A stretch of 64,000 bases of DNA from Methanobacterium sp964452085 (lineage in GTDB: Archaea; Methanobacteriota; Methanobacteria; Methanobacteriales; Methanobacteriaceae): NCBI GenBank assembly GCA_964452085.1, contig CAYVKL010000005.1, positions 68,502-132,501 of the forward strand, written 5' to 3'. The notes under the pieces were generated by a model, which worked only from the letters and a program-made list of their open reading frames with translations, made no database searches and was not told the DNA's origin. This document shows, piece after piece, positions 1-12,640 of the stretch (position 1 is its first letter; each line of letters begins with the position of its first letter). Made by a program: the position numbers and the translations under genes.

Positions 1-1
1 C

Positions 2-883
2 GACGCAATTACTGGCACAGAACATGTGGATAAAGTTATTATCATTGATCAGTCACCCATTGGCCGCACACCTCGCTCAAATCCTGCAACGTATACAGGA
101 GTCTTCACATATATCAGGGAAATATTTGCCCAAACACCCACATCAAAGAAAAGAGGTTACAAACCTGGAAGATTCAGTTTCAATGTTAAGGGCGGAAGAT
201 GTGAGGCCTGTACTGGTGATGGTATTATCAAAATAGAAATGCACTTTTTGGCTGATGTTTACGTGCCCTGTGAAGTGTGTAAAGGTAAAAGATACAACCG
301 TGAAACCCTGGAAGTACGTTATAAAGGGAAAAATATCTCTGAAGTTCTGGACATGACTGTTGAAGAATCATTGGAGTTCTTTGAGAACATCCCCCGAATA
401 AAGAAGAAATTACAGACCCTGGATGATGTGGGTCTCAGTTACATTAAACTGGGACAACCTGCCACCACACTTTCTGGAGGAGAGGCTCAAAGAGTGAAAC
501 TAGCCAAAGAATTAAGTCGTCAAAGCACAGGCAGAACACTGTACATACTGGATGAACCCACCACGGGACTGCACTTTGCAGATATAAAGAAACTTCTTCA
601 AGTTTTAGGAAGGCTTCGCGACGGTGGTAACACAGTGGTGGTGATTGAACATAACCTGGATGTGATTAAAACCGCAGACCATATCATTGATTTGGGACCT
701 GAAGGAGGAGATGGTGGCGGGGAAGTTGTGGCCCAGGGAACACCTGAAGAAATAGCTGCTAGCGGTTCTTACACTGGAGATTTTTTAAAAGTTGTTTTAT
801 CTGAAAAATATGATGCTCTGAATCAGGGCACAAAATCAAAAAGCGAAATTAGCGAGTTCAGCACAGAAAATCGTGCTAAATGA
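2..883 (+). CDS. uvrA: UvrA excinuclease ABC subunit A, C-terminal part (5' end outside window)
   Basis: DNA-damage recognition ATPase of nucleotide excision repair. Only the last ~293 codons are present; the reading frame is open to the window edge. Visible are the C-terminal zinc module (C-x2-C ... C-x2-C in 'GGRCEACTGDG' and 'VPCEVCKGKRYN'), the second ABC signature 'LSGGEAQRVKLAKEL', Walker B 'LYILDEPTTGLHFADI' and the switch His in 'VVVIEHNLDVI'. The extreme C-terminus (about 25 residues, Ser/Lys/Glu rich) is a variable tail. The gene ends with tandem stops TGATGA. UvrA is a bacterial-type repair protein found in many mesophilic methanogens, presumably with uvrB and uvrC upstream outside the window. 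The family assignment is secure. Confidence 0.97.
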   Translation, partial: DAITGTEHVDKVIIIDQSPIGRTPRSNPATYTGVFTYIREIFAQTPTSKKRGYKPGRFSFNVKGGRCEACTGDGIIKIEMHFLADVYVPCEVCKGKRYNRETLEVRYKGKNISEVLDMTVEESLEFFENIPRIKKKLQTLDDVGLSYIKLGQPATTLSGGEAQRVKLAKELSRQSTGRTLYILDEPTTGLHFADIKKLLQVLGRLRDGGNTVVVIEHNLDVIKTADHIIDLGPEGGDGGGEVVAQGTPEEIAASGSYTGDFLKVVLSEKYDALNQGTKSKSEISEFSTENRAK

Positions 884-1256
884 TGAATCTAATAAAACTT
901 TAATGAAAAATACTTATTTTTTTCAAATTTTTAGATAAATTACATTAAACTAATTATTTTAGGTATTCCCTTTATTTATCAATTTTTTTTAAATAATTAA
1001 TGATAAAGATACTGTAAATTTCATTATTTTTTGATATTATTAATTCAATTAACGATGCTAGGCCATATCATAAAATTCAATGAATTATTTAATGGTATTC
1101 AGGTGTTATTCCTATCATTTATTCTCACTATCAGGTTTATGTGATGATGGTCCCAAAGGTAAGTGGAACATTTATTATGTTGTGAATAATGGATAAATTA
1201 CATGTATAATAAAGTACATAGATCATTTAACAACTTAATAAAATAGGGGGTAGGTT
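884..1256. other. Intergenic region between uvrA and the two-component cluster
   Basis: This 373-bp AT-rich gap has no convincing gene. T-runs at about 914-930 could serve as the archaeal oligo-T terminator of uvrA. Near the 3' end, 1202-1219 contains a short inverted repeat (ATGTA, 8-nt spacer, TACAT) overlapping a TATA-like stretch (TATAATAAAG), followed by the strong ribosome-binding site AGGGGG (about 1244-1249) of the next gene. The promoter of the signalling cluster probably lies here. No small RNA could be recognised. Confidence 0.4.
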
Positions 1257-2156
1257 ATGGTCTTTAACCAAGTATTAATAAGTTTTTTAAGTGCCATTGA
1301 GCCAGTTTATAACATTTTAAACATTTCTTTAAATGAGGATTACTTCCGTTTGTTAATGCTTATTATTGTAGTCGTTTTGGTGGCCATACTTGCTGAAAGG
1401 ATTGAAAAAATAAGAAAACTTAACGATTTAAATAAACAGCTGAAAGTACAAACAGAAAAGTTGGAAGATGCAAATCAAGAATTGGAGGCATTTGCATATT
1501 CAGTTTCTCACGATTTAAGAGTTCCATTAAGAGCTATAGATGGTTTTTCGCGAATATTAGTGGAAGATTATGAGGATAAATTGGATGATGAAGGTATAAG
1601 GCTTCTGAATATTGTCAGGGAAAACACTGCCAAAATGGGACATCTAATTGATGACATCCTGTTATTGTCCCGTGCCAGTCGTCAGGAGATGAAACTTAAC
1701 GAAATTGACATGGCTGCCCTGGCTAAAAGTGTTTATGGTGAATTTCAGGGAGATGTGGAAGACCGAAACATTGAATTCACTGTTGAAAATTTACCCAACG
1801 CCTATGGCGATCGTGCCATGTTAGGTCAAGTTTTCCAAAACCTTATTGGTAATGCCATAAAATTTACCCGTAAAAAAGATCCGGCAATTATTGAAGTGGG
1901 CGGTAAGACCGAAGGGAAGGAAATATTATATTATGTCAAAGATAATGGAGCTGGATTTGACATGAAATATCTAAACAAACTTTTCGGACTTTTCCAAAGA
2001 CTGCACAGTCCAGAAGAATTTGAAGGAACTGGTGTTGGTCTTTCAATAGTTCAAAGAGTAATAAGGCGACATGGAGGTCGTGTTTGGGGGGAAGGTGCAG
2101 TTGATAGTGGTGCAACCATATATTTCACCCTTCCTAAAGATAAACCTAAAAAATAA
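1257..2156 (+). CDS. Membrane-anchored sensor histidine kinase (HisKA-HATPase)
   Basis: First gene of a four-gene two-component cluster. The N-terminus has one clear membrane segment (about residues 31-47) followed by a coiled coil (about 50-80), with no recognisable extracellular sensor. The kinase core is complete: H-box 'SVSHDLRVPL' with phospho-acceptor His85, N-box 'FQNLIGNAIKF' (about 193-203), G1 'KDNGAGF' (228-234) and G2 'GTGVGL' (257-262). The core resembles phytochrome/Rcp1-type kinases, and the next gene encodes an Rcp1-like regulator, so the two are a plausible pair. The ATG start follows AGGGGG at a good distance. The signal sensed cannot be inferred; it may be membrane state, or a partner protein may supply the sensing. 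Confidence 0.9.
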   Translation: MVFNQVLISFLSAIEPVYNILNISLNEDYFRLLMLIIVVVLVAILAERIEKIRKLNDLNKQLKVQTEKLEDANQELEAFAYSVSHDLRVPLRAIDGFSRILVEDYEDKLDDEGIRLLNIVRENTAKMGHLIDDILLLSRASRQEMKLNEIDMAALAKSVYGEFQGDVEDRNIEFTVENLPNAYGDRAMLGQVFQNLIGNAIKFTRKKDPAIIEVGGKTEGKEILYYVKDNGAGFDMKYLNKLFGLFQRLHSPEEFEGTGVGLSIVQRVIRRHGGRVWGEGAVDSGATIYFTLPKDKPKK

Positions 2157-2262
2157 GATAAATAATATAAATTATGACAATGAAGAACCCAATTGAAATA
2201 TGCTGAAGATAATTGAATGGATTTACAATAAAACTAAACTAATGTAAATGGATGGTGTGTTA

Positions 2263-2700
2263 ATGGAATTGGAAGAAGCCGAAATTTTGCTGGTAGAAGA
2301 TAATCCCACAGACGCTGAACTTACCATGCGAGCTCTTAAAAGGAAAAATTTGGCCAATCAAGTTGTTTGGGTAAAAGATGGAGCAGAAGCCCTGGATTTT
2401 ATCTTCGCAACTGGACAGTTTGATCATAGAGATGTTGATAACATTCCTAAACTCATATTACTTGATTTGAGGATGCCCAAAGTGGATGGTTTAGAAGTCC
2501 TTCAGAGGATCAAAGCAGATGAACGCACCAACCGCATACCGGTGGTTGTTTTAACATCATCCCAGGAAGATAGAGATATTGTGGAAAGTTACAAATTAGG
2601 GGTAAACAGCTACGTAAGTAAACCTGTGGAATTTGATGATTTCATTGAAGCCGTATCAACCCTGGGATTTTACTGGATGTTAATTAATAATCCTCCATAA
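2263..2700 (+). CDS. Single-domain response regulator, Rcp1-like
   Basis: Stand-alone receiver domain of about 145 residues with no output domain. Acidic pocket 'LLVEDNP' (Glu12/Asp13), phospho-acceptor Asp68 in 'LLDLRMPKVDG', switch Thr98 in 'VVVLTSS' and conserved Lys120 in 'SYVSKP'. The long alpha2-beta3 segment ('ATGQFDHRDVDNIPK') is typical of Rcp1-type regulators that pair with phytochrome-like kinases. The start chosen is the ATG at 2263, preceded by GGTGTG; an upstream in-frame ATG at 2248 lacks a ribosome-binding site. It probably receives phosphate from the preceding kinase or relays it to the hybrid proteins downstream. Confidence 0.9.
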   Translation: MELEEAEILLVEDNPTDAELTMRALKRKNLANQVVWVKDGAEALDFIFATGQFDHRDVDNIPKLILLDLRMPKVDGLEVLQRIKADERTNRIPVVVLTSSQEDRDIVESYKLGVNSYVSKPVEFDDFIEAVSTLGFYWMLINNPP

Positions 2701-2772
2701 ACCCATTCATAGAACTAAATGGCTTTTAATAACATGATTTAGAGAGTGTAGAGAGAATACCTTAGTGATGTT

Positions 2773-5420
<2,648 letters not shown>

Positions 5421-5599
5421 AAACATTGATGATTTGTCTTGAGAATACTAACTTAAGTCAAATAATCTCGAACTAACACCATCTTACTTTAAAACTCAAA
5501 AAACTCAGCCCATTTACTAAATCTTAAACTATTATATTCATCCATTAAAATTGATTTGATTATTTCCTAAATTTATTTTCTAGTGGGGGAGATATTGGA

Positions 5600-6517
5600 A
5601 TGGTTAAAAACAGCATTTCAAAGGTATTTATTACTAAAACCAGTGATAGAACCTCAGGAATCAAAAAGATTCTTGAATCTCTTAAACTTAATAATTTTCA
5701 AGGAAAAAACGTGGTTTTAAAGGCTAATTTTAACAGTGCTGACCCTTTCCCTGCATCAACTCATCCTGAAACACTTGAAAGTCTTATAAATTATCTTAAA
5801 AACTTGAAAACTCGCAAAATCACTCTTCTTGAACGCAGCGGCATGGGAAATACTCGTGAAGTTCTGGATAAAAGAGGAGTTTTTGAACTATCACAAAAAA
5901 TGGATTTCGAGGTAGTGGTTCTTGATGAAGAAGAACTTGACAGCTGGGTTAAGATTGAAAGGGATGAAACTCACTGGTTGAAAGGTTTCTACATTCCTAA
6001 GATAATTACCGATTCAGAAAGGGTTGTTCAAACATGCTGTCTTAAAACCCATGGATTTGGAGGTCATTTTACTCTTTCACTTAAGAATTCTGTTGGTCTA
6101 GTGGCCAAAAGGTTACCTGGAACTCTCTATGACTACATGGCTGAACTGCATATTTCTCCATATCAACGTTCAATGATTGCTGAAATAAATCATTACTACC
6201 CTGTTGATTTGGTTTTAATGGATGGCATGAAAGCTTTCGTGGATGGTGGTCCTGCTAGAGGAAAAATGGTGGAACCCGGACTGATCTTAGCATCGGCAGA
6301 CAGGGTGGCCATTGATGCCGTAGGAGTGGCAATTCTCAGGCATTATGGAACAACAAAGAATGTTTCCAAAGGTAAAATTTTTGAGTTAACTCAGATTCGC
6401 AGGGCGGTGGAATTGGGAGTTGGTGTTTCAAATCCCGATGATATTGAAATTATTCCGTTGGATGATGAAAGTCAGGAATTGACAGCGCAACTGAAAAAAA
6501 TTCTTTTAAACCAATAA
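5600..6517 (+). CDS. DUF362 family protein without ferredoxin domain
   Basis: 305-residue member of the DUF362 family. Typical elements are 'NVVLKANFNSADPFPASTHPE' near the N-terminus, 'TCCLKTHGFGGHFTLSLKN' in the middle and 'VLMDGMKAFVDGGPARGKMVEPGLILASADRVAID' toward the C-terminus (quoted in parts below 20 residues: 'LMDGMKAFVDGGP', 'ILASADRVAIDAVG'). Many DUF362 proteins carry a C-terminal 2x[4Fe-4S] module; this one does not. The family function is not established. The gene stands alone, with GGGGGA upstream of the ATG start at 5600. Confidence 0.85.
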   Translation: MVKNSISKVFITKTSDRTSGIKKILESLKLNNFQGKNVVLKANFNSADPFPASTHPETLESLINYLKNLKTRKITLLERSGMGNTREVLDKRGVFELSQKMDFEVVVLDEEELDSWVKIERDETHWLKGFYIPKIITDSERVVQTCCLKTHGFGGHFTLSLKNSVGLVAKRLPGTLYDYMAELHISPYQRSMIAEINHYYPVDLVLMDGMKAFVDGGPARGKMVEPGLILASADRVAIDAVGVAILRHYGTTKNVSKGKIFELTQIRRAVELGVGVSNPDDIEIIPLDDESQELTAQLKKILLNQ

Positions 6518-6797
6518 TCTTATCTAAAAATTTTTATTAATGATCTGCAAAAGATTCTTTCCATAAAAAAAATCTTATTCTTAAATTTCTAAAAGAAAAA
6601 CTTTTTTTAAGAGATTAATATTAAAGAAATTGATAAATAAAAGAGCAAAAAGATAAAAAGAATTCATACTTATATTATTAAATTATAGATTTGACTTGCA
6701 TGGAATATTTCCATAATGATTATTATTCAAATAGACATATCAAAGTAAAGACATTTGATTTTAATGTAGTTATCAAAAAAAATATATTGGTGATTTA

Positions 6798-7724
6798 ATG
6801 AGTCTCATTATGACATATGTAGGGAGTAAAGGATGTGTAATGGCTGGAGACAAGCGGAGCATAGGTTTTCTGGGTGATAAAAACCAAAGAGAACTTCTTG
6901 AAGAGGATCTATATTCTGGAAAGATCAAAACAACAGACCAACTACTGGAAAGATCCGGGCAACTTGATATTGCAATTAAAATCACAGATAATGGGGTAAA
7001 AGTACGTAACCTTGGTAAAGTACTTGTTGGTGAGGTTAAAATTCGCGCAACTCATGAAACAAAACGCAAAAGGATTTACGCCACCACCAATGGTTACCAT
7101 CAGGTTGAACTAACAGGTTCAGAAATTAAAAAAATGCAGAGTGGAAAAAGCTCTATTGTCATTTATGGGAACAAATTTACCAAAGAAATGGCAAATAAGC
7201 ATTTGAAAAAACATTGGAAATCGAAAATTAGCCTTAAAGAAGTGGGAAAAATATTCCAGAAAGTCATGGAAGATGTAGCCCAAACCACACCATCTGTTAG
7301 TCCCAAGTATGATATTTTGATTATTCACCCCCAACTGGATCACCACAAGGCCATGGAACTTCTTAGAACTACTATTATTGAGGATGTTAAAGAACTGGAA
7401 AAATGGCGTGAACAACTCAGGCAGGAAATGCTGGAAAAATCAAGGGATATTCAAATGGCTTCCAGGATTATGACTCAGGGTGAAGTGGGAAGAGTTAAAA
7501 AGGTAAATGGGGAAGAAATCGAAGTAATTCTCTCTGAAGGTGTTGAAGCACTGAACATGGATTGGAATGTCCTTGCCAAAACTGGAGATACCATCATTAT
7601 GAAACTGGGACAACCATCACCTCTTAACTTCGGCGATCTGGTGGTAATTGAAGAAGAGAATCTTTGCATTAAAAAGAACAAAGCAGGTTTAACATGTGAT
7701 ATTATTTTATGTAGAACAGATTGA
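6798..7724 (+). CDS. DUF2121 / connectase-like proteasome-beta homologue
   Basis: 308 residues. The N-terminal ~190 residues resemble a proteasome beta (Ntn-hydrolase) fold. Aligning 'MSLIMTYVGSKGCVMAGDKR' with the beta-subunit start places Ser at position 1 after Met removal and Asp17/Lys18/Arg19 at the usual 'DKR' position. The C-terminal part has a helical linker and a beta-rich domain ('GEVGRVKKVNGEEIEVILSE', then 'FGDLVVIEE'), resembling an OB-like or NfeD-like fold. DUF2121 proteins include connectase, a methanogen protein ligase acting on the methyltransferase subunit MtrA. The ligase role here is inference from family. The ATG start at 6798 follows GGTGA. What is odd is Ser rather than Thr as predicted nucleophile. 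Confidence 0.75.
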   Translation: MSLIMTYVGSKGCVMAGDKRSIGFLGDKNQRELLEEDLYSGKIKTTDQLLERSGQLDIAIKITDNGVKVRNLGKVLVGEVKIRATHETKRKRIYATTNGYHQVELTGSEIKKMQSGKSSIVIYGNKFTKEMANKHLKKHWKSKISLKEVGKIFQKVMEDVAQTTPSVSPKYDILIIHPQLDHHKAMELLRTTIIEDVKELEKWREQLRQEMLEKSRDIQMASRIMTQGEVGRVKKVNGEEIEVILSEGVEALNMDWNVLAKTGDTIIMKLGQPSPLNFGDLVVIEEENLCIKKNKAGLTCDIILCRTD

Positions 7725-7846
7725 ATAGGATAGAATGATAAAATAAGAATAAATTATAAGTATAAATTTAAAAATAATTTCAAAAAGAATAAATAAACAA
7801 AAACAAATGAAAATATAAACTTAAATTATGAAAATCAGGTGATGAT

Positions 7847-8648
<802 letters not shown>

Positions 8649-8672
8649 TTAAAATATTAAAAACATTGATAT

Positions 8673-8747
<75 letters not shown>

Positions 8748-8924
8748 TATAAACTGTTTAATGTTTATAATTAAAGAAAAAATAATATTTAATAGTTGAG
8801 AATGATATATTATTATTAAATTACAAAAAAAACCCATGAAATAAAATTGATTCATTAAAAATTTATCCAAGAATACTAAAATATGATAAATATCCATTAT
8901 ACTTGTTCAAATAGGTGTATATAA

Positions 8925-9236
8925 ATGGATTTAACGATTTTATTCTTTCAAAGATTATTTGGTTTTTTAATAGGTTTAATCTTATTTTACACGGCTTATA
9001 AGTTGCTTAATGTGCTTAAAAATAAAGAAATTGCTATTTCTATGGTATTTTTACATAAAGAACGGGTGATAAATCTTTTCGGAATATTGGTTGTGAGTAC
9101 ATTAATAACTTTTATAACCGGTTTAGTTTACGTTTTTATGGGTAATAGTATAATAGTTGAATTATTACTGAATTTAAACGCCGTTATATTGTTAATATTT
9201 ACCTTTTTCCTGCAGAAATTAATGGGAGGGGAATAA
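8925..9236 (+). CDS. Small membrane protein, three predicted TM helices
   Basis: 103 residues, nearly all hydrophobic, with about three membrane helices (roughly 8-26, 46-68 and 76-98) separated by short charged loops ('NVLKNKE', 'LHKERVIN'). No family recognised. Ribosome-binding site AGGTG precedes the ATG. It is followed after one base by a second protein of similar size and layout, so the two form an operon and may be components of one membrane complex. The topology resembles that of the downstream protein ('YKLLNVLKNKE' versus 'LKIFLNLRKYKE'), suggesting distant paralogy. Confidence 0.7.
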   Translation: MDLTILFFQRLFGFLIGLILFYTAYKLLNVLKNKEIAISMVFLHKERVINLFGILVVSTLITFITGLVYVFMGNSIIVELLLNLNAVILLIFTFFLQKLMGGE

Positions 9237-9237
9237 A

Positions 9238-9570
9238 ATGGACGTTATAATCTCGGCAATAATTATAATCTTAACCTTTTCAGCATTTTACTTCCCCCTT
9301 AAAATATTTTTAAATCTAAGGAAGTATAAAGAAGCAGCTCTGAGTTTAATATTCAATAAATTAGATAAAAGCATACTGGCCTTTAAAATCTACGCAATTG
9401 CTATTTTTATATTTGCCCTCGGTCGGTTAATAGATCTAATAAATATAACTTCAGCATCATCATTTGTTGATGATGCGGTAACAGTTATGAATTTAATATC
9501 AACTCTTCTCCTGATTTATGCATTTTACAAACTATTAAATATAATGCGAATCGAAAATGAGACTGTATAA
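9238..9570 (+). CDS. Small membrane protein, partner or paralogue of the preceding gene
   Basis: 110 residues with about three hydrophobic helices (roughly 3-24, 47-67 and 82-102) and a charged first loop. The ATG starts one base after the preceding stop; its ribosome-binding site GGGAGGGG lies inside the end of the upstream gene, so the two are co-translated. No known domain. Sequence similarity to the upstream protein is limited to overall hydrophobic pattern and the 'YK(L/E)' loop region. Function unknown. Confidence 0.7.
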   Translation: MDVIISAIIIILTFSAFYFPLKIFLNLRKYKEAALSLIFNKLDKSILAFKIYAIAIFIFALGRLIDLINITSASSFVDDAVTVMNLISTLLLIYAFYKLLNIMRIENETV

Positions 9571-9744
9571 TTCAAATATTGAGTGTAATTCAATTATTTT
9601 TGTTAACCCCGAAGATTAATTAAAAATAATAATTTATCTAAAACTCTTTTAAATATCAAAACTTGAAAAAGAAAACATCTACTCTAACTTAAACTGTTTT
9701 AATGCTATAAAATTACTTTTATGATTCATTGAGGTGATTAATTA

Positions 9745-9936
9745 ATGAAAATTAAGTTTAATGAAGGCAAGGTTATGTGCAGTGAACATTACCATTGTCA
9801 ATACGAAAGCTGCAAACATTTCTCTTGGCACGAGGAAAAAGAATCATGTAAGACTCGAAGGTGTCAAAAACTTCGCCAGATGGTCTCATGTACCAAAACA
9901 CCCCTTAAAAAAAAGAGTAAAAAAAAGAAGGTTTAA
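9745..9936 (+). CDS. Small Cys-rich basic protein
   Basis: 63 residues. Six cysteines ('MCSEHYHC', 'ESCKHF', 'ESCKTRRC', 'VSCTK') with interspersed histidines in the first 50 residues suggest one or two metal sites, and the last 13 residues are almost pure Lys. The start has a good ribosome-binding site (GAGGTGAT). An overlapping open frame starting 16 bases later is judged a shadow because it lacks a ribosome-binding site and any Cys pattern. The basic tail could bind nucleic acid; this is inference. No family recognised. Confidence 0.6.
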   Translation: MKIKFNEGKVMCSEHYHCQYESCKHFSWHEEKESCKTRRCQKLRQMVSCTKTPLKKKSKKKKV

Positions 9937-10033
9937 TTTTTCTGATAATAATGTTTGGTAAATACTGGTTTTTCTCATTACTCTTGCAAATCCCAATATA
10001 CTGATAAATCTTAGTTGTACTGGTAAATCCCAA

Positions 10034-10381
10034 TCATACTGGAGTGTAAAAGTATGCTCTGTAGACAAAGAGGAACAAAACCGCAACAACTACAACTAAC
10101 AAGATAAGAATGGAAATTATCATAATTATAAGACCATGTGTTTTGCCAGACCCTCCCTTACGGTATAAAACGATTCCAATAACTAGACCAACAATTGAAA
10201 GTATTCCTGCAGAGAAGATACCTAAAATAGAAAGTACATAACCCAATAAAATTAATAATGTGCTGGGTTTTTCTGAAATTTCATTATAACTAACCTGATG
10301 CAGGGTAATTTCCTGGCCACAATTTTGACAGAATTTAGAGTTTTCAACATTTTCAGTTTTACAATGAGGACATTTCACCAT
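10034..10381 (-). CDS. Zinc-ribbon membrane protein
   Basis: About 115 residues. An N-terminal zinc ribbon ('KCPHCKTEN' ... 'FCQNCGQE') is followed by two membrane helices (about 41-66 and 81-108). This layout is common in Methanobacteriales small membrane proteins of unknown role, and three more zinc-ribbon membrane proteins occur in this window. The start at 10381 is chosen because AGGTG precedes it at the right distance; an upstream GTG overlaps that site. Confidence 0.75.
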   Translation of the reverse strand: MVKCPHCKTENVENSKFCQNCGQEITLHQVSYNEISEKPSTLLILLGYVLSILGIFSAGILSIVGLVIGIVLYRKGGSGKTHGLIIMIISILILLVVVVAVLFLFVYRAYFYTPV

Positions 10382-10530
10382 AATAAACACCTAATAATTT
10401 TTTAAATTGTTCAAATATAAACTTTATTATTTGAATAGAAATATGGTGGTTTTTTATTGAGTTTTATTAATAAATTGCATAGCTAGACCATAATTTTATC
10501 ATATATACTACAACTGAATGGAGAATGGAT

Positions 10531-11283
10531 ATGTATTGCCCTGAATGTGGTGTGAAATTAAATGAAGATGAACATGTGTGTCACAAATGTGGAAGAGATC
10601 TACATGCATTGCATAAACTGAAGAAAAAAAATTATAAAAAATTGATAATCGCAATTATAGGTATAATTTGCATACCAATAATTATGATTACAGCATATTT
10701 CTACATAGGTATGTCTGCAATCTACCTTTCGCTGGTAATATTATTTGTGGTTTTTATAATTCGCCTTAAACACCCCACTGAAAGTTTTGATGATGCCGAA
10801 ATTGGTAAATGCTGCCCTAACTGCTACAATATGTATTTAAACGTTGATTTCTGCTTTAAATGTGGGTATGATCTTGGAGAAATTATAGCATTTTCAACAT
10901 GGACAGGCTATGATTTGGAAATACGTGATAAATACATCCAGATCAGCAAGTATTACCTTATTAAAGGTATGAGAAAGTATGTTTGTACCAGTAAATATGC
11001 ACTGATACATATTAGAAATCTTCATGTAAGTTACAACAAATGTGGGAGGTTTTTATCTAGATTGCCTTGCCTAGTATTTGAGTATAATCCACTGTACGTT
11101 GATTTTACAGGTGAGCCCAAAGATAAATACACTTTTAGGATAACCATATTAAAAAAACTGGCCCCACAAATCGAAGAAGCCATTTTAAATCCAGTTTTCG
11201 ACCAGGCACGTAGTAATGATCCCTATCCTGCAGAAGAGAACCATTTCCCCAATGATTATGATCCTAAAAAGATAGAAAAATAG
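10531..11283 (+). CDS. Double zinc-ribbon membrane protein (paralogue of the gene at 29701)
   Basis: About 250 residues: first zinc ribbon ('MYCPECGVK' ... 'VCHKCGRD'), two adjacent membrane helices (about 37-80), second zinc ribbon ('CCPNCYN' ... 'FCFKCGYDLGEII'), then a soluble C-terminal domain of ~140 residues containing 'IRNLHVSYNKCG' and 'RLPCLVFEYN'. The protein encoded at 29701-30411 has the same order and a matching C-terminal motif ('INNLHLSQCKN', 'KKPCLKFNY'). The start at 10531 is set by GGAG seven bases upstream; ATG at 10525 is too close. Function unknown; a membrane-bound regulatory or assembly role is only a guess. Confidence 0.75.
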   Translation: MYCPECGVKLNEDEHVCHKCGRDLHALHKLKKKNYKKLIIAIIGIICIPIIMITAYFYIGMSAIYLSLVILFVVFIIRLKHPTESFDDAEIGKCCPNCYNMYLNVDFCFKCGYDLGEIIAFSTWTGYDLEIRDKYIQISKYYLIKGMRKYVCTSKYALIHIRNLHVSYNKCGRFLSRLPCLVFEYNPLYVDFTGEPKDKYTFRITILKKLAPQIEEAILNPVFDQARSNDPYPAEENHFPNDYDPKKIEK

Positions 11284-11411
11284 ACAATGTAAAAAAAAAT
11301 AGATATGATCCTAGAAACATCACGACAGATAAGAAATCATGGCTAATACCAGGAAAAAGATAAATATCTGAATAAAAGGATATTCCAGATAGCTAAATAA
11401 TCCTAATTACA

Positions 11412-12503
11412 TTATACATGCCTAGGATTTATGAAACCGGAACATAGAAGATGGTCCACCAATACCATTGCCACCGCAGCCTCGGCAACTGGAGTTACCC
11501 TAGGGCAAATACAGGGGTCATGACGTCCTTTTATCTCAATTTCAGTTTCTTCCATGGTCTTCAAATCAACAGTTTTCTGGACCGTGCTTATAGAAGGAGT
11601 TGGTTTAACCGCCATTCTAGCAACTATAGGCATACCATTAGATATTCCACCAACAATTCCCCCACTGGTGTTAGTAGTGGTTTTAATTTGCTTTCCTTCC
11701 ATATAATACTCATCATTAGTCACACTGGCAGTTGATTCGGCTAAATGAAATCCAAATCCAATTTCCACCCCTTTTACTGATCCGATCCCCATAAGGGCCT
11801 TTGCTATATCTGCGTCTAACTTTTCAAAAACAGGTTCGCCTAGACCTGCAGGGACTCCAAATGCCAGTGTTTCCACTACTCCCCCTACAGAGTCTCCTTT
11901 TTCCTTTACTTCCAGGATTTTCTCTTCCATGAGTTTAGCAGCCTTCCCATCAGCACATCGAACCTGGTTTTTCAGTGAGTATTCTTTTATAAAGCTATAT
12001 GCAACATGTTTGGCCTTCACATCAGCAACCTGAGTTACATGAGAAACTACTTGAATATCTATTAAGTCAAGAAGTTTTTTGGCAACAGCACCACCAATTA
12101 CATGACCTATGGTTGTTCTCCCACTTCCCCTACCACCTCCACGGTAATCATAGTGCCCGTATTTGGCAGTCCAGGTAAAATCACCATGCCCTGGTCGGGG
12201 TTTATCTCGGAATGGTTCATAGGCGGAGGAATCCACATCTTTATTGTATACAACTGCGGCTATTGGTGTGCCGTCAGTTTTTCCCTGGAATATTCCAGAT
12301 AAAATCTCAATTTGATCGGTTTCCCCTCGGGAGGTAGTAATTTTACTGGTTCCAGGTCTTCGAAGGTTCAGTTCAACCTGTATATCCTCACGACATAATT
12401 CCAATCCAGCAGGGCAACCATCAATCACTGCCCCCAATGCAACGCCGTGGCTGGACCCGAAGGTGGTGACCCTGAATAAATTCCCTGTAGTGTTTCCTGC
12501 CAT
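11412..12503 (-). CDS. aroC: Chorismate synthase
   Basis: Converts 5-enolpyruvylshikimate 3-phosphate to chorismate using reduced FMN, the last step of the shikimate pathway. About 363 residues, full length. Signatures seen: 'LFRVTTFGSSHGVALG' at the N-terminus, 'YGHYDYRGGGRGSGRTT' in the middle and 'GRHDPCICPRVTPVAEAA' near the C-terminus. The start at 12503 has AGGAAGTGG upstream; the in-frame GTG at 12512 lies within that site. Monocistronic. Assignment certain. Confidence 0.98.
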   Translation of the reverse strand: MAGNTTGNLFRVTTFGSSHGVALGAVIDGCPAGLELCREDIQVELNLRRPGTSKITTSRGETDQIEILSGIFQGKTDGTPIAAVVYNKDVDSSAYEPFRDKPRPGHGDFTWTAKYGHYDYRGGGRGSGRTTIGHVIGGAVAKKLLDLIDIQVVSHVTQVADVKAKHVAYSFIKEYSLKNQVRCADGKAAKLMEEKILEVKEKGDSVGGVVETLAFGVPAGLGEPVFEKLDADIAKALMGIGSVKGVEIGFGFHLAESTASVTNDEYYMEGKQIKTTTNTSGGIVGGISNGMPIVARMAVKPTPSISTVQKTVDLKTMEETEIEIKGRHDPCICPRVTPVAEAAVAMVLVDHLLCSGFINPRHV

Positions 12504-12640
12504 GAAATCCACTTCCTTATAAAATTCTAAATACCAATATATAATGTAATTACAGATTAATGATATTACAAATTCAGTTAATTACCGTTTAAAACTATAT
12601 TATTAATTTATTTAAAGTAATTTAAAAGCATTACCTAAAT

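Noticed and set aside
884..1256. Possible small RNA or riboswitch before the two-component cluster
   Set aside because: Only a weak 5-bp inverted repeat and AT-rich DNA were seen; no conserved motif recognised.
9761..9961. Overlapping 66-codon frame at the Cys-rich small gene
   Set aside because: No ribosome-binding site at its start; the frame beginning at 9745 has GAGGTGAT and an ordered Cys pattern.
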